Made by a program: the position numbers and the translations under genes
From: Staphylococcus chromogenes
GTDB taxonomy: Bacteria; Bacillota; Bacilli; Staphylococcales; Staphylococcaceae
Direction of reading: 5' to 3'
Assembly: GCF_029024625.1 (NCBI RefSeq)
Contig: NZ_CP118953.1
Coordinates: forward strand, 868,001-932,000
DNA: 64,000 nucleotides
In this document: positions 50,337 to 59,698 of the stretch, in pieces
Layout of the letters: each line of letters begins with the position of its first letter
How positions within the stretch are numbered: the first letter of the stretch is position 1
Notes under the pieces: generated by a model
Database searches by the model: none
Seen by the model: only the letters and a program-made list of their open reading frames with translations
What the model was told of the DNA's origin: nothing

Positions 50337-50470
50337 TATTATTTCAAAAAAATAAAGTCCTCGCGTATAATAATGAATAACCACAAACAAAATGATACGG
50401 AGGAACTTTATATGTATAAAATTTATAACATGTCTCAACTAACACTACCAATTGAAACCGAAATTACTCG
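50337..50470 (+). mobile_element. 5' end remnant of an IS1182-family element (IS1272-like)
   Basis: The upstream stretch and the start codons at 50412 (MYKIYNMSQLTLPIETEI) match the N-terminus of IS1182-family transposases as I remember them, behind CGGAGGAAC. The match ends after about 19 codons and joins unrelated sequence. It lies right after a hairpin, the type of target this family is reported to use. Confidence 0.65.
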
Positions 50471-50687
50471 AAAATGTCCTACGTAAACTTAACTTGTCAG
50501 ATTCAGAGGAAAAACAGATTAAAAATCTATATAAAAACCGTAATTGTATCGCTTGGAAAAATATGGCGAGTGATCAAAAAGAATAGATTATGAACATATT
50601 GAAGAAATGCCCACGGTAAAAATTGATGGAAAAAAGGTTAAGAATGCTTATGATTATAGTGAAATAAAATGGTTATTAGAAGAATAA
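50471..50687 (+). pseudogene. Fragment of an unidentified gene, frameshifted
   Basis: Two frames, ENVLRKLNLSDSEEKQIKN.. (to a TAG near 50585) and IDYEHIEEMPTVKIDGKKVK.. ending at TAA 50685-50687, join if the shift in the A-run near 50580 is removed. Its 5' end is fused to the IS1182-like remnant. I do not recognise the family. It precedes the small membrane-protein genes and may have been the first gene of that group. Confidence 0.4.
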
Positions 50688-50700
50688 ATGAGGAAATTTT

Positions 50701-50880
50701 ATGAGAAATGGATTGAAGAAATTATTCTTAAAGTTGGCTTTTCTTGTTATAATTTCGATATTTTCGTACATATTTTTAGATATAGAAAATACAACACAGT
50801 TACTCTTTGTTTTGTTGGTGACGCTTTTCGTGTTTTTCTTTATAGAAAATTACGACCATTTTAAATCAAAAAATAAATAG
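50701..50880 (+). CDS. Small membrane protein, 59 residues
   Basis: Starts MRNGLKKLFLKLAFLVIIS and has two hydrophobic helices (about residues 8-25 and 32-50) and a basic tail. GAGG lies seven bases before the ATG. It forms a tight group with the next gene (55 bp downstream). No family recognised. Confidence 0.6.
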   Translation: MRNGLKKLFLKLAFLVIISIFSYIFLDIENTTQLLFVLLVTLFVFFFIENYDHFKSKNK

Positions 50881-50935
50881 ATTGTATTTGGAGTTACAAA
50901 GTCATAAAAGATAGTAATGATTGAGGTGAGCATTA

Positions 50936-51148
50936 ATGAAAAGAAATACTAGTGAATTAGACCAAGCATTGAAATGTATGGGATGGATGGATCTCTTATG
51001 GTTTATTCCAAGCGCATTTCTTTTTTCTTATTTACCTGATGATTATTTATGGCAAATTTTCTTGAATTTATTTATTGTTATTTTTACAGCAATTGGTATT
51101 TGTGTAAGTGTGCAATATATTTATAATCGCTTTAAAAAACGTCAGTAA
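50936..51148 (+). CDS. Small membrane protein, 70 residues
   Basis: GAGGTGAG precedes the ATG. Two hydrophobic helices (about 16-32 and 40-62) and a basic C-terminus (NRFKKRQ). Probably co-transcribed with the 59-residue gene upstream. No family recognised. Confidence 0.65.
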   Translation: MKRNTSELDQALKCMGWMDLLWFIPSAFLFSYLPDDYLWQIFLNLFIVIFTAIGICVSVQYIYNRFKKRQ

Positions 51149-51271
51149 ATAACTAGACAAGTTTATATTTTGTAGTAGTTCACACTGTTTAGGAGAATTA
51201 GCGTCAAAATTAGAAAACCAATGATCACTTAAAAAGATCAACGGTTTAAAAAATACTATATTTAAATAATA

Positions 51272-51517
51272 TTAACGTTTAGTACCCATTTGTCCCATCT
51301 TAACTTTGATGTGATACACTTCAAAGACAATAATAACGATACAAATCAAGATAATTTTAAATGACTCTTTGTGCCATCCATGCAACCAAAAATCAACAAC
51401 GAATATGAAGATAGTCATCAATATCGCACTCAAATTAAATATCTTTTTAGTACTTCGAAATACTCCTATGACGATACTCACTGCTAATAATAATGAAAGT
51501 AACAATATTAATATCAT
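51272..51517 (-). CDS. Small membrane protein, 81 residues
   Basis: GAGGTG lies before the ATG at 51517. Three hydrophobic helices (about 1-18, 27-45 and 53-70) and a basic C-terminus. It is convergent with the two small membrane-protein genes. Function unknown. Confidence 0.6.
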   Translation of the reverse strand: MILILLLSLLLAVSIVIGVFRSTKKIFNLSAILMTIFIFVVDFWLHGWHKESFKIILICIVIIVFEVYHIKVKMGQMGTKR

Positions 51518-51906
51518 AGTTCACCTCGCTATGTATAACTATTCATTTTTAATTCATATTATTTGAAAAAGCATATAACTGAAAATGTAAAAATTAGCCT
51601 TCATTCTATTTTATTGAATAATAATATTACAACCCCGTCAATAGATGTCTGTTTTCACTTTGGAAAAATCATGAGTTTCAAACGTTGAACATACTGATAT
51701 TTAGCTGTTATGTATCAGTAAAATTAAAAGATGATGATTTTGATTTTTGCGACAATTGTGGCTATTACAAATTATAATGTTTCTACAAAAACGCTCTTTT
51801 CATTTTTCGGATTTTGTATTAATATGTAATTTGTGTTTCAAGAATTGTGTAGAATTGCAATTACTTGTGTGCGGATAAATTACAAACTAGAAAGGTAGAT
51901 AGAGTA
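51518..51906. other. Upstream region of xdrA
   Basis: About 390 bp with no gene. A perfect 8-bp inverted repeat TACTGATA/TATCAGTA (51692-51699, 51713-51720) lies about 190 bp before xdrA, without a T-run; it could be a regulator site. A TTG at 51865 is in frame with xdrA but has no ribosome site. Confidence 0.4.
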
Positions 51907-52371
51907 ATGGATAGACAAAGTTTTACTGATTTAATTCAAATGAAATTCAAAATGGTGCGTATTGAAGCAGGTTATACGCAAGATACAATGGCTCAAACAA
52001 TTGGTTTATCAAAAAAGACTTTAGTACAAATTGAAAAGGAGCGCGTTTTACCTAACTGGACGACTTGCGTTTCTATTTGTTCTTTATTCAGAGATTCAGA
52101 AGTGCTTAATAGTACGTTCGGTTGTGATCCATTAGAAATGGTTCAAACAATTTCACGTGGTCAATCTGCATACCCAAATTATTCTACAATTAGTGATATT
52201 TATTGGGATACCCTTGACACTAAAGGTGGATATATCTTACAAAGTAATAAAGTAAGTGAACTTTATCGTATATTAGACACTGAAAAACAACCTGTATTCG
52301 GTACACCGAAATTAAGAGAAGCAGAAACTTACTTTCAACGTAATGTGAAAGAAGATCTTATTCGCGCATAA
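51907..52371 (+). CDS. xdrA: XRE-family regulator XdrA
   Basis: A 154-residue DNA-binding protein. The N-terminal XRE helix-turn-helix (about 7-62) reads LIQMKFKMVRIEAGYTQDTMA then TIGLSKKTLVQIEKERVLPNW; the rest is a conserved domain of unknown structure. It matches the S. aureus protein SA1665/XdrA as I recall it, which binds the mecA promoter region and activates spa. There it lies next to the airSR homologues; here 14.7 kb separate them. I use the ATG at 51907 (MDRQSF). Confidence 0.85.
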   Translation: MDRQSFTDLIQMKFKMVRIEAGYTQDTMAQTIGLSKKTLVQIEKERVLPNWTTCVSICSLFRDSEVLNSTFGCDPLEMVQTISRGQSAYPNYSTISDIYWDTLDTKGGYILQSNKVSELYRILDTEKQPVFGTPKLREAETYFQRNVKEDLIRA

Positions 52372-52386
52372 CTTATATACATTCAG

Positions 52387-52424
52387 AGTTGACTCTTTAC
52401 CCCTAGAGAGTCAACTTTTTTTGT
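52387..52424 (+). terminator. xdrA terminator
   Basis: GTTGACTCT (52388-52396) pairs with AGAGTCAAC (52407-52415), followed by seven T. Confidence 0.9.
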
Positions 52425-52527
52425 TTTAAATTTCCAATTGTGGAAAAATATAGGAAGTATATGAATAAGAAATGACGATTGTTTTATATTTCTTATTCTA
52501 TAACTTTGGTGAAAAGGTGATGGATGA

Positions 52528-53653
52528 ATGAAAGTGGTGTTAATAATTTTAGGAATGACGTTAATAGGGGCTTTAATAGGTGGGGTGACGAATATGATTG
52601 CGATAAAAATGCTATTTCATCCGTTTAAGGCCTACTACATATTCGGAAAACGTATTCCATTTACACCGGGACTCGTACCTAAAAGAAGAGATAGCATCAA
52701 AAATTGGACAAGTCGTTGAGGAGCACCTATTAACAGAATCTTTAGTTAGAGAAAAGATAACGAGTGAAGCGATGCATACCTCAATTTATAATACCGTTCA
52801 ACAACAAATTACGGCATTGCAATCCGATAAAGTTACACTCCAATCACTTGTTCAAGATTTTCATATTGATTTACATGAAAAAACAGAAACATGGATAAAA
52901 CATTTTCTAAATGAACGTTTGAACAAAAAATATCTCGAGATAGAAAATGAACAAATAGAAACGCTTGTTCCTCAAAATTTGATGCATACTATAGATGAAA
53001 AAGTACTTCAAATAGATGAAGTTATTTTAAAGCGTGCAAGATACTATATTTCGTCAGATAAAGGATATCATGATATTTTTGAGATGATTGAGACCTTTTT
53101 TAATGAGAAAAGTCGTATACTGTCAATGTTACAAATGTTTATGACAAAAGAAGCGATTGCTGAACGAGTGCAAGCAGAATTATTAAGATTATCTGAACAT
53201 CCTAAAGCAAAACGAATACTGAAAACACAAATTCAAGAAGAATATCAGCGTCTTAAATCGATGCCAATTCGTGATATCGTTACTAAAGACCAATTTAATG
53301 ATAAATTAGAGAAGTTTATTGAAGAATGCATATCCCATTTGCAGATTAAACAAAAAATGCATACCCCATTAAATCGATTAGCACCAGATATGTTCGCCTA
53401 TCTAAAAAGTGAGGGCGCCAAAAAATTGACAACGTTTATCATTTCTACGCTTGGCAAACGTTTAACCCCCATCTTTAAAAAGGTCAATATTGCTGGCCTT
53501 GTCGAAGAACAAATTAATCGTTTTGATTTAGATTATATTGAAAGACTGATTTTCGAAATTGCGAATAAAGAACTTAAATTAATTATGCTTTTAGGCTTCA
53601 TTTTAGGCGGAATTATTGGATTTTTCCAAGGATTGATTGCAATTTTTGTATAA
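52528..53653 (+). pseudogene. YheB-like DUF445 membrane protein, frameshifted
   Basis: The N-terminal part ([23 protein letters not shown].. to KRRDSIKN) ends at a TGA at 52717-52719. From about 52695 a second frame carries on with [20 protein letters not shown] and runs to a C-terminal membrane helix (LIMLLGFILGGIIGFFQGL). Restoring two bases near 52694 (for example GATATAGCA for GATAGCA) gives 375 residues, about the length I recall for the S. aureus gene at this place. The rest is undamaged, so the mutation is recent or a sequencing error. The ribosome site AAAAGGTGATGG precedes the ATG. Confidence 0.82.
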
Positions 53654-53739
53654 CCCTTTAAAATATGGTATTGTAAGCAAGGAGTGAGATTGGTAGGTTT
53701 AAACCAATCTTCTAATAAACAACTTAAGGAGAGATTCCA

Positions 53740-54084
53740 ATGGCTGTAAATTTATACGATCATGCAAACAAATTAGAACAAGCTTTACGTGAAAGCGACG
53801 AATACAAAGCGATTCAAGACGCATACGCAAAAGTAAACGAAGATGAAAATTCAAAAAAATTATTTGATGAGTTCCGTGAAACACAATTAAACTTCCAACA
53901 AAAACAAATGCAAGGTGAAGAAATCTCAGAAGAAGATTTACAAAAAGCGCAAGAACAAGCGCAACAAATCGAACAAGACCAAAACATTTCTGAATTAATG
54001 GCTGCAGAACAAAAAATGAGCCAAGTATTCCAAGAAATCAATCAAATTATTGTTAAACCTTTAGATGAAATTTACGCTAACTAA
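53740..54084 (+). CDS. YheA/YlbF-family (DUF964) protein
   Basis: A 114-residue, highly charged helical protein of the YlbF/YmcA/YheA family (DUF964). [21 protein letters not shown] and [18 protein letters not shown] form long helices, and it would be cytoplasmic. YlbF and YmcA relatives act in RNA processing and development in B. subtilis; YheA itself is uncharacterised. TAAGGAGAG precedes the ATG. It stands between the DUF445 gene and yhaO and has its own terminator. Confidence 0.85.
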   Translation: MAVNLYDHANKLEQALRESDEYKAIQDAYAKVNEDENSKKLFDEFRETQLNFQQKQMQGEEISEEDLQKAQEQAQQIEQDQNISELMAAEQKMSQVFQEINQIIVKPLDEIYAN

Positions 54085-54100
54085 TCGTTGGTTGAGTTTC

Positions 54101-54138
54101 AAGGCAGGGAGAACATATTGTTCTGCCTGCCTTTTTCT
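54101..54138 (+). terminator. Rho-independent terminator
   Basis: AAGGCAGG-GAGAACA pairs with TGTTCTG-CCTGCCTT around a three-base loop, then TTT. Confidence 0.85.
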
Positions 54139-54305
54139 TTTGAAACATCAACATATACATTGTTCAAAACACTTTAAACTCGTAGGATTTTCACTTGTTT
54201 TAGCATTGAAACTGCTCACCTAAATACCCATAAATATGGTAAAATAAATGAATACATATGATGTAATTGGCTTGTTAAAGATTATTAATAAAGGAGTATG
54301 CATGT

Positions 54306-55493
54306 ATGGTTAAATTTTTGCATTGTGCAGATTTACATTTAGATAGTCCATTTGCCTCCAAACAATTTTTAAGTCCTAATATTCTTAAAGATGTTGAAAA
54401 TAGTGCATATGAAAGCTTTAAGTCGATTGTTGATTTGGCGTTACGTGAAGAAGTTGATTTTATGTTGATTTGTGGTGATTTATTTGATGCTGAAAATCGA
54501 ACTTTAAAAGCTGAAGTATTTTTAAAACAACAATTTGAAAGATTAAATAAAGAGCAAATTTTTGTCTACGTTATTCACGGAAATCATGATCCACTCTCTG
54601 ATAGTTTAATCTCGGATTGGCCACAAAATGTAACTGTATTTTCTAATCAAGTTGAAACGTATCAAACGATTACGAAAAATGGTGAAAAGGTATATTTACA
54701 TGGTTTTAGTTATCAACAAAATGAAAGTTACGAAAATAAAATAGATGATTATCCGACAAGTGATAGTCACTCTGTCATCAACATCGGTTTGCTACATGGT
54801 ACATATAGTAAATCTGGCGTATCAGATCGTTATACTGAATTTCGACTCGAAGACTTGAACGCAAAATTATATCATTATTGGGCGCTCGGACATATTCATA
54901 AACGTGACCAGTTGAATGACCTGCCTCAAATTCATTATCCTGGCAACATTCAAGGTCGTCACTTTAATGAACAAGGTGAGAAAGGGTGCTTGATTGTTGA
55001 AGGAGACTATGTGTCCTTAAAGACACGTTTTGTGCCGACGCAATTTATAAGATTTGAATCAGCGGTGATTGAGACAGATCAAATCGGACAGCATCATTTA
55101 TATGATATCATTCAAGCGTTTAAAGATAGTGTGCGCCCTCAAGGAAGAGCATTTTATCGATTACGTATTGACGTCAGTGGCGATGAACGTATCGATCCTC
55201 AAACGTTAATCCAATTAAATGAAATGATTACGGAATATGAAGAAAACGAGCATCATTTTGTGCTCATTGATGAATTATCAGTGCATTACACTGAAATTGA
55301 AAAGTCTTCTATCATTAATGAGTTTTCACAAGAAATGTTAGCGCAAGATGATTTATTCGAAAATGCTTTGAATGATTTATACATGAATCCCAAAACTTCA
55401 CGATATCTCAATAATTTTACTAATTTAGATCGTAAAGCACTCATCACACGTGCCGAAGAGATTATCGATGCTGAATTGAAAGGGGGCCACTAA
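54306..55493 (+). CDS. yhaO: DNA repair exonuclease YhaO (SbcD/Mre11-like)
   Basis: A 395-residue metallophosphoesterase of the Mre11/SbcD kind. The metal motifs are CADLHLDSPF (residue 7 on), CGDLFD near 60, IHGNHDPL near 94 and ALGHIHKRD near 197. The C-terminal part carries the YhaO-specific domain. AAGGAG lies before the ATG. The stop is three bases before yhaN, giving a nuclease-ATPase pair resembling SbcCD, probably for processing DNA ends. Confidence 0.9.
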   Translation: MVKFLHCADLHLDSPFASKQFLSPNILKDVENSAYESFKSIVDLALREEVDFMLICGDLFDAENRTLKAEVFLKQQFERLNKEQIFVYVIHGNHDPLSDSLISDWPQNVTVFSNQVETYQTITKNGEKVYLHGFSYQQNESYENKIDDYPTSDSHSVINIGLLHGTYSKSGVSDRYTEFRLEDLNAKLYHYWALGHIHKRDQLNDLPQIHYPGNIQGRHFNEQGEKGCLIVEGDYVSLKTRFVPTQFIRFESAVIETDQIGQHHLYDIIQAFKDSVRPQGRAFYRLRIDVSGDERIDPQTLIQLNEMITEYEENEHHFVLIDELSVHYTEIEKSSIINEFSQEMLAQDDLFENALNDLYMNPKTSRYLNNFTNLDRKALITRAEEIIDAELKGGH

Positions 55494-55496
55494 CAC

Positions 55497-58424
55497 ATGA
55501 AAATTAAATCCGTTGAAATTTATGGTTATGGCCAATTTGTCCAACGAAAAGTTGAGTTTAATACGCATTTCACAGAAATTTATGGTGAAAATGAAGCGGG
55601 CAAATCCACGCTTCAAGCATTTATTCATTCTATTTTATTTGGGTTCCCTACAAAACGTGAGAACGAACCACGATTAGAGCCTCGACTAGGAAATCATTAT
55701 GGGGGACGAGTGACTTTATTGATGGATGATGGTTCTGAAGTCGACGTTGAACGCGTAAAAGGTCGAGCACAAGGAGACGTTAAAGTCTTTTTACCTAACG
55801 GTTCTATCAAAGATGAAAGTTGGCTTGAACAAAATCTTAATTTTATCAACAAGCGCACCTACCAAGATATTTTCTCATTTAGCGTCATGGGGCTACAGAA
55901 CATACATCAAAATATGAATGAGCAACAGCTGCAAAATTATTTAATGCAAGCAGGGGCTTTAGGTTCAACTGAGTTTATTGGGATGCGCGATTTAATCAAT
56001 CAAAAAAAGCAAGCGCTATATAAAAAAACAGGTCAAAATCCTCAAATAAATAGACAAGTAGAAGAATTAAAACAATTAGAAACACAAATAAGAGAAGAAA
56101 CTTCTAAATTGGATACCTATCAACGACTTACGGATGAACGAGATAAAACTTCTCGTCGGTTAGAGCATGTTAAAGCAAATTTAAATCAACTCACAGGCTA
56201 TTTTGAAGCAAAGCAAAAAGAGTTAGCCTTGCATGATCAAGTTCAAGAATGGAAAGGCTTAGAGGCAGATTTAAATGTTGAGCCGCTAGAGTTTCCAGAA
56301 CAAGGGATTGATCGTTATGAAAATGCGAAGTTTCAAACTGAACAATTGAAACGAGATATCGGATTGCGTGAAGAAAAACAACAACAATTAGCACAGGAAA
56401 ACAACGGACTTTTTATCCCTTCTGATGAGTTGACGCAAGCATTTGAATCTTTGTCCAAAAAAGAGGAAACCATTAAACAACAAACGTTAGACTATCGACA
56501 AACAGAACGAGAAATTGAAAATACAGAAAGACAAATTGATGGATTAATGTCAAACATCGGATGGTCAGCCATTCATACTGATGTGGAGAGTTCTGATGTT
56601 CAAAAAAGTCATTTGAGTGACTTGTTAAAAGAAAAACGCGATTTACATTATGCTGTTCAGCAAGCACAACAAAATAATGAAAGCTTAAAGGTCGATCATC
56701 AATCCGCAGAATCTGAAATTGGGTCATTGCAAGAGCAACTGGTTTCTGAAGAAAATTTTGCTAAAAAGAAAGAATATGATAAGCGTGCATTAGAATTACG
56801 TGAAAAGAAAAATCTTTTTACGAAAATGAAAGAAGCATTTGACACAGAGCAACGTCAAAAAGAAAAACAACAGAAAACTTTAAGGATTGCGATGATTATT
56901 CTCGCATTAATATCGGCAGGTTTGGCAGTGTATTCATTTGTTGCACAGACACTCCCTTTTGTAATTGTCTTTGCAGTTTTAGCGGTAATATTCATTATTG
57001 GTTGTTTCGCCATACGTACTAAAACGGTTGGACATACTGAACGCTTTTCAGAAGAAATTGTTCAGCTAGAAAATGAAGTCAATCGTTTAAGAAAACAATA
57101 TGATTTGAATTTTGATTTGACAGATCAATATCAATTACGCGATCAAGTACATCAACGTAAACAAAATTTAATTGTGCTAAAAACAAAACAAAAACATGTG
57201 GCACAACAACTAGAAACTGCTCAATCAGAATTACAAAATGTGAACCAAAAAATCAATCATGCGAAAGCAGAAATGCATGTTTCTGAAAAATTGTCTGATG
57301 ATTTATTAATAGATGCGATGATGACGATTCATCACATTAAAGAACAACATGCCCATCTACAAGCTTTAGAGATGAAAAAGCAACAACTAAAAGAGGGGCT
57401 AAACACATTCTATGACAATGCACATACACTAGTTTCTGAATCACTTCCAAATACAGGTCGTGAAACTCTATTCCATGATATTCGAGAATGGTTAAGTCGT
57501 ACGAACAGTAATCGTGCACAACATCATCGAAATCATGAACAATTGGAGTTACTTGATAAAGAGTTAAAGCATTTGAAACATCGCCTTAATGAAAATCAAG
57601 GTATCATCCAAAAGTTATTTAATTATATCGGGGCAATTGATGAAGAAAGTTATTACAGACATCATGAAAATTATCAATCTTACCATCAGCGACTCTCTCG
57701 ATTTAATGATTTAACGCAATACCTTGAAAATCAAAATTATGGGTATGAAGAAAGCTCTAAATTAAGTGATAAAACGACCGCCCAATTAGAAGAAGAGCAC
57801 ACAAAACTTTCTTCACAAATTGATGATTATAATGATAGATATTTAAAATTACAAAGTGAAGTTAGCGACTTAAATGCGCAAATTAATCATATGGAAACAG
57901 ACGATACATTGAGACATTTACGTCATCGTTATCAACTTTTACGTAATCAATTAAATGCAGCAGCAGAAGATTGGGCAGCATTAAGTTACTTAGAAACGCT
58001 GGTCGATGAACACATTAAACAAATAAAGGACAAACGATTGCCACAAGTTGTTAATGAAGCGACGGACATTTATCATACTCTTACTGATGGCCAATATGTG
58101 CAAGTGACATATCAAAATGAGCAAGTAATGGTGAAACACCAAGATGGTCAAATGTATCAACCTATTGAACTCAGTCAATCGACGAAAGAGTTGTTATACA
58201 TTTCACTGCGATTAAGCTTGATTAAGATTTTAAAACCTTACTATTCGTTACCAATCATTATTGATGATGCGTTTGTTCATTTCGATGTGACACGTCATAA
58301 TAGAATGATTAAATATTTAAGAGATTTACCTGACGCATATCAAGTCTTATATTTCACTTGCTCAAAAGATAATCATATTCCGTCAAAACAATTGGTAACG
58401 TTGGAAAAAATAGAGAAACATTAA
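55497..58424 (+). CDS. yhaN: SbcC/Rad50-like ATPase YhaN
   Basis: A 975-residue ATPase. The N-terminal Walker A is GENEAGKSTL near residue 30; the C-terminal half-site has LSQSTKELLYISLRLSL and the Walker B IIIDDAFVHFD near 925. Long coiled coils lie between (about 180-440 and 520-860). They are interrupted near 460-505 by a hydrophobic hairpin (MIILALISAGLAVYSFVAQ.. FVIVFAVLAVIFIIGCFAI), so the middle of the protein probably touches the membrane, unlike SbcC. It pairs with YhaO directly upstream and precedes yhaM. Confidence 0.9.
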   Translation: MKIKSVEIYGYGQFVQRKVEFNTHFTEIYGENEAGKSTLQAFIHSILFGFPTKRENEPRLEPRLGNHYGGRVTLLMDDGSEVDVERVKGRAQGDVKVFLPNGSIKDESWLEQNLNFINKRTYQDIFSFSVMGLQNIHQNMNEQQLQNYLMQAGALGSTEFIGMRDLINQKKQALYKKTGQNPQINRQVEELKQLETQIREETSKLDTYQRLTDERDKTSRRLEHVKANLNQLTGYFEAKQKELALHDQVQEWKGLEADLNVEPLEFPEQGIDRYENAKFQTEQLKRDIGLREEKQQQLAQENNGLFIPSDELTQAFESLSKKEETIKQQTLDYRQTEREIENTERQIDGLMSNIGWSAIHTDVESSDVQKSHLSDLLKEKRDLHYAVQQAQQNNESLKVDHQSAESEIGSLQEQLVSEENFAKKKEYDKRALELREKKNLFTKMKEAFDTEQRQKEKQQKTLRIAMIILALISAGLAVYSFVAQTLPFVIVFAVLAVIFIIGCFAIRTKTVGHTERFSEEIVQLENEVNRLRKQYDLNFDLTDQYQLRDQVHQRKQNLIVLKTKQKHVAQQLETAQSELQNVNQKINHAKAEMHVSEKLSDDLLIDAMMTIHHIKEQHAHLQALEMKKQQLKEGLNTFYDNAHTLVSESLPNTGRETLFHDIREWLSRTNSNRAQHHRNHEQLELLDKELKHLKHRLNENQGIIQKLFNYIGAIDEESYYRHHENYQSYHQRLSRFNDLTQYLENQNYGYEESSKLSDKTTAQLEEEHTKLSSQIDDYNDRYLKLQSEVSDLNAQINHMETDDTLRHLRHRYQLLRNQLNAAAEDWAALSYLETLVDEHIKQIKDKRLPQVVNEATDIYHTLTDGQYVQVTYQNEQVMVKHQDGQMYQPIELSQSTKELLYISLRLSLIKILKPYYSLPIIIDDAFVHFDVTRHNRMIKYLRDLPDAYQVLYFTCSKDNHIPSKQLVTLEKIEKH

Positions 58425-58442
58425 TAAGAAAGGCGTTTTAAT

Positions 58443-59384
58443 ATGAGAAATGTAGAAAAACTTCAACCCGGCGATGCCGTGGATCAGTTTTTCCTCGTGC
58501 ATAAAGCAACACAAGGTGTGACGGCTCAAGGTAAAGACTATATGACTTTGCACCTTCAAGATAAAAGTGGAGAAATTGAAGCTAAAGTATGGACAGTCAC
58601 AAAAGAAGATATGGCAACTTTAAAGCCTGAACTGATTATTCATGTTAAAGGCGATGTGATTAATTATCGTGGTCGAAAACAAATGAAAGTGAATCAATTT
58701 CGTGTTGCAACCGAGACAGATGGACTTAAAACACAAGATTTTATTGATGGGGCACCTATGAGTCTAGTTGAAATCAAATCACAAATGCAATCTTTCATTT
58801 TTGAAATTGAAAATGCAAATTTACAACGGATTACACGTCATCTACTTCAAAAATACGATGAAGCATTTTTTACGTTTCCAGCTGCGAGTTCACATCATCA
58901 TAATTTTGTAAGTGGTTTAAGTTATCATGTTCTTACGATGTTACAAATTGCTAAAGGACTATGTGAAATTTATCCAAACTTAAATAAAAGTTTACTGTAC
59001 AGTGGAATCATCTTACATGATATGGGGAAAGTGAGAGAACTCTCAGGCCCCATCGCTACAAGCTATACTTTAGAAGGCAACTTACTTGGCCATATTTCTA
59101 TTGCGAGCGAAGAAGTAGCAGAAGCAGCGCGAGAACTAGGAATCCAAGGAGAAGAAGTCTTATTGCTTCGCCACCTTATTTTATCTCATCATGGTAAATT
59201 AGAATATGGCTCGCCAAAATTACCTCATGTGAAAGAAGCGGAAATTCTTCATTTTATTGACAATATTGATGCACGTATGAACATGTTTGATAAAGCGTTT
59301 AAAAAAATTGAAAAAGGGCAATTTACTGAACGTATATTTGGTTTAGAAAATAGACAATTTTATAAACCTGAAAAGTTAGATTAA
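58443..59384 (+). CDS. yhaM: 3'-5' exoribonuclease YhaM
   Basis: A 313-residue nuclease with an N-terminal OB fold (about 10-95, [16 protein letters not shown]) and an HD phosphohydrolase domain ([16 protein letters not shown] near 154, [11 protein letters not shown] near 193, [15 protein letters not shown] near 243). It degrades RNA, and also single-stranded DNA in vitro in relatives. The start follows AAGAAAGGCG. It is the third gene of the yhaO-yhaN-yhaM operon; a terminator follows. Confidence 0.93.
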   Translation: MRNVEKLQPGDAVDQFFLVHKATQGVTAQGKDYMTLHLQDKSGEIEAKVWTVTKEDMATLKPELIIHVKGDVINYRGRKQMKVNQFRVATETDGLKTQDFIDGAPMSLVEIKSQMQSFIFEIENANLQRITRHLLQKYDEAFFTFPAASSHHHNFVSGLSYHVLTMLQIAKGLCEIYPNLNKSLLYSGIILHDMGKVRELSGPIATSYTLEGNLLGHISIASEEVAEAARELGIQGEEVLLLRHLILSHHGKLEYGSPKLPHVKEAEILHFIDNIDARMNMFDKAFKKIEKGQFTERIFGLENRQFYKPEKLD

Positions 59385-59392
59385 TCTATGAA

Positions 59393-59433
59393 AGACAGGC
59401 GTACTTCTTTTGAAAGTAACGCCTGTTTTTTAT
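59393..59433 (+). terminator. Operon terminator
   Basis: ACAGGCGTACTTC pairs with GAAAGTAACGCCTGT (small bulges), followed by a T-run. Confidence 0.8.
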
Positions 59434-59650
59434 GGCACTCTGTCAAACCGGACTGGTCATATTAAATGAAGGAGTTAGGCAATAATGGATTGCTAAAGTC
59501 CTTTTTTCGTTGTGGGAACTTAAAGACTTGACCATTGATGGCTATTTTAATATCACTCACCTGAGTAAAACAGTTTTTATAACTTATACACCAGTTCGAA
59601 ATAAAAAAGAACCTTTTTTATAAAAATTTGATGGTAATTCATGAAAATAG
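59434..59650. other. Possible ISL3-end remnant and spacer
   Basis: No gene. GGCACTCTGTCAAACCGGAC (from 59434) resembles the ISL3-like end at 20359, and it too is followed by a hairpin with a T-run (GGAGTTAGGCAAT..ATTGCTAAAGTCC then T6, near 59470-59505). Most likely a scar of a related element. Confidence 0.4.
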
Positions 59651-59654
59651 GTAT

Positions 59655-59692
59655 AAAAAAGTGCTAGGATATGAGATTATCCTAGCACCTTT
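59655..59692. terminator. prsA terminator (bidirectional)
   Basis: GTGCTAGGATA (59661-59671) pairs with TATCCTAGCAC (59678-59688), with A-runs to the left that become a T-run on the minus strand. Confidence 0.85.
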
Positions 59693-59698
59693 GCAATT

